Assembly (NCBI GenBank): GCA_963921935.1
Contig: OY998176.1
Location: forward strand, 174,588,445-174,652,444
Length of the DNA stretch: 64,000 bases
Reading direction: 5' to 3'
From: Galeruca laticollis
Lineage: Eukaryota > Arthropoda > Insecta > Coleoptera > Chrysomelidae
Within the stretch, counting starts at the first letter, position 1, and each line of letters opens with the position of its first letter. A program made the position numbers and the translations under genes. The notes beneath the pieces were generated by a model, which was not told where the DNA came from, made no database searches, and saw nothing but the letters and a program-made list of their open reading frames with translations. Below are positions 62,628-64,000 of the stretch, one piece after another.

Positions 62628-64000
62628 TTAATTTTCAACATAGGGTTTCATAAGATCGAAATTTATTTTTGATTTGTTATTTGTTTCTAAATTTAATACT
62701 GTTGCGGAATTTCTGTGTATCTCTAGTATTTCAAAGGGGCCATTAAACTTATTTTCTAACTTGTTTTTTATTTGAGTTTCTTTTACGTAAACTTTGTCAC
62801 CTACTTCATAATTTGGTTTGTTTTCGGAGACATGTTTGTCAAATCGGTCTTTAGCTTTTTCTTTTTGCTTTATGGTTTTTTCTCTCGCTATTTTATAATA
62901 ATAGGATATGCGGTTATTTAGATCTCTAATATATTTAGTAATTAATTCTTGTTCATTGTATAATTTTTCGGGAGGTCTACTGGACGTGTGTCCAAATACA
63001 AGTTCGTATGGTGTGAATCCGTGTGTTTTGTTTATAGAGTTATTATAAGCGATAATAGCAAATGGTAAAATACTGAAGGGGTGTTCATTGGGGTGGTCTG
63101 CTAAATGTAATCGAATCATTTCTAACAGAGTAGCATGTAATCTTTCTAGAGATCCGTTACTTTGCGGATGACCGACACTTGAATATGTTAACTTAATATC
63201 GAACATATTACAAAGGTCTTTCATTAACGCATTATTGAATTCGCGACCGGCATCGCAATGAATGCGAAGTGGTGCACCAAAATGCTGAAAATAAGCTAAT
63301 AATGAAGTGACAACGGATTTGGCACTTTTATCTTCAAGCGGATATGCTTGAGAAAATTTTGTTAGTTCGTCTCTTATTGTAAGAGCGTAATTCTTTTGAG
63401 GTACCTCTAAAATATCAATATTAATACGTTCAAAAGGTGTTTCAGGCGTTTCAGTTATAACGAGGGGACTGTCTAAATTTTTGCGACATATTTTTGTCTC
63501 TTGGCATGCCCGGCATGACTTAATATAATTTTCGACATCTCGATTGAGGCCGGCCCAATTATATTTTTGTCGTATTCGCCTAATAGTTTCATTAATTCCG
63601 CGGTGAAGGTGGCTTTTGCCATTATGGAATTGATCTAAGATGATAGGTATTTGATTTTGTTCTGGCTCTTTAGTAATATTTTGACAAATAGTGAATTTTA
63701 CGTCAACTTCCGAAAGTAGAAATGATAGTGTTTCCAGTATTGGTAGGTCAGGATTAGTTTCGATAAAATATTTTTCTGAAGGTTTAAATAAATCTCGATT
63801 TCTGTGAATTGCAGCAAATAAGTATTCACTAATACTGTCTGGATCTCATGGTATAGCAATAATAAGGTATTTTCTATTTTTGACAGTTTTACTGCTAAGT
63901 ACATTAATTTTTGCATAAGAAAAGTCGGGGTTTTCCTCAAATATATCGTCCATTATTTTTTCATGAAAATCTTGTAAATTGTTTTGTTGAAAGAAGGTTA
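62628..64000 (-). CDS. Errantivirus-like Pol, integrase part (partial, runs off window)
   Basis: From the right edge the minus strand reads the region after RNase H, then the integrase zinc domain (His pair near 63610, CRAC motif near 63510). The catalytic core follows, with the first Asp near 63420 (INIDIL), the second near 63257 (HCDAGREFNN) and the Glu near 63150 (NGSLERLHATL). The C-terminal domain has YEVGDKVYVKE and a KFNGPFEIL block, ending at 62628. One in-frame stop (TGA near 63848) interrupts the part before the zinc domain; the integrase from there on is open. The envelope acceptor lies 10 bases after the stop. RT and Gag lie outside the window. Confidence 0.85.

Overview
This window looks like nuclear DNA of an insect or other arthropod. 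The base composition is AT-rich. It holds genes with GT-AG introns, about fifteen long (TA)n tracts, and a typical arthropod set of mobile elements: Penelope-like elements (PLEs), piggyBac, an IS630-Tc1-mariner element, BEL/Pao, Gypsy and errantivirus-like elements. I cannot name the species. Nearly all recognisable coding sequence belongs to mobile elements, most of it broken by stops and frameshifts. No conserved host gene was identified with confidence; three possible host exons are given.

Layout. 1-1300: a decayed PLE 3' end and a small MITE. 1301-4500: mostly unassigned, with one LINE tail. 4656-9857: a 5.2-kb imperfect palindrome whose outer arms are two tail-to-tail PLE copies and whose centre holds a hammerhead-ribozyme repeat. 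10950-11340: a GC-rich island. 11384-14810: a complete DNA transposon with inverted ends, an apparent ATAT target duplication, subterminal repeats and an uninterrupted three-exon gene for a 745-residue transposase-like protein. 15607-18353: a PLE fragment, candidate exons and a second hammerhead motif. 19532-21200: a dead mariner. 21371-22917: one copy of an unclassified repeat bounded by TA tracts. 23010-23880: a 410-bp tandem array.

23907-30310: an LTR retrotransposon reduced to gag, holding a short interspersed fragment and a dead piggyBac. 32245-44757: a minus-strand LTR element with 1.6-kb LTRs and only gag remains. Its 5' LTR is split by a Gypsy element (39601-44657) with 461-bp LTRs and an ATTG target duplication. 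44800-46786: another copy of the unclassified repeat, a second hammerhead repeat between TA tracts, and a strong hairpin. 46790-51700: little recognisable apart from a possible promoter plus first exon near 49300. 51765-57851: a BEL/Pao gag-pol relic joined in frame, inside integrase, to the second half of an errantivirus-like envelope gene. 57852-59846: a third copy of the unclassified repeat. 60266-64000: an errantivirus-like element on the minus strand (LTR, envelope, integrase) running off the right edge.

The most interesting material is the set of hammerhead motifs (7461-7505, 46313-46357, 18041-18086, and weaker at 4498-4556), the 356-bp hammerhead repeat bounded by TA tracts, which resembles a retrozyme, the apparently complete spliced DNA transposon, the BEL/envelope chimera, and the serial primer-binding-site-like motifs in two unrelated LTR elements. 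All alignments were made by eye; no database search was run.
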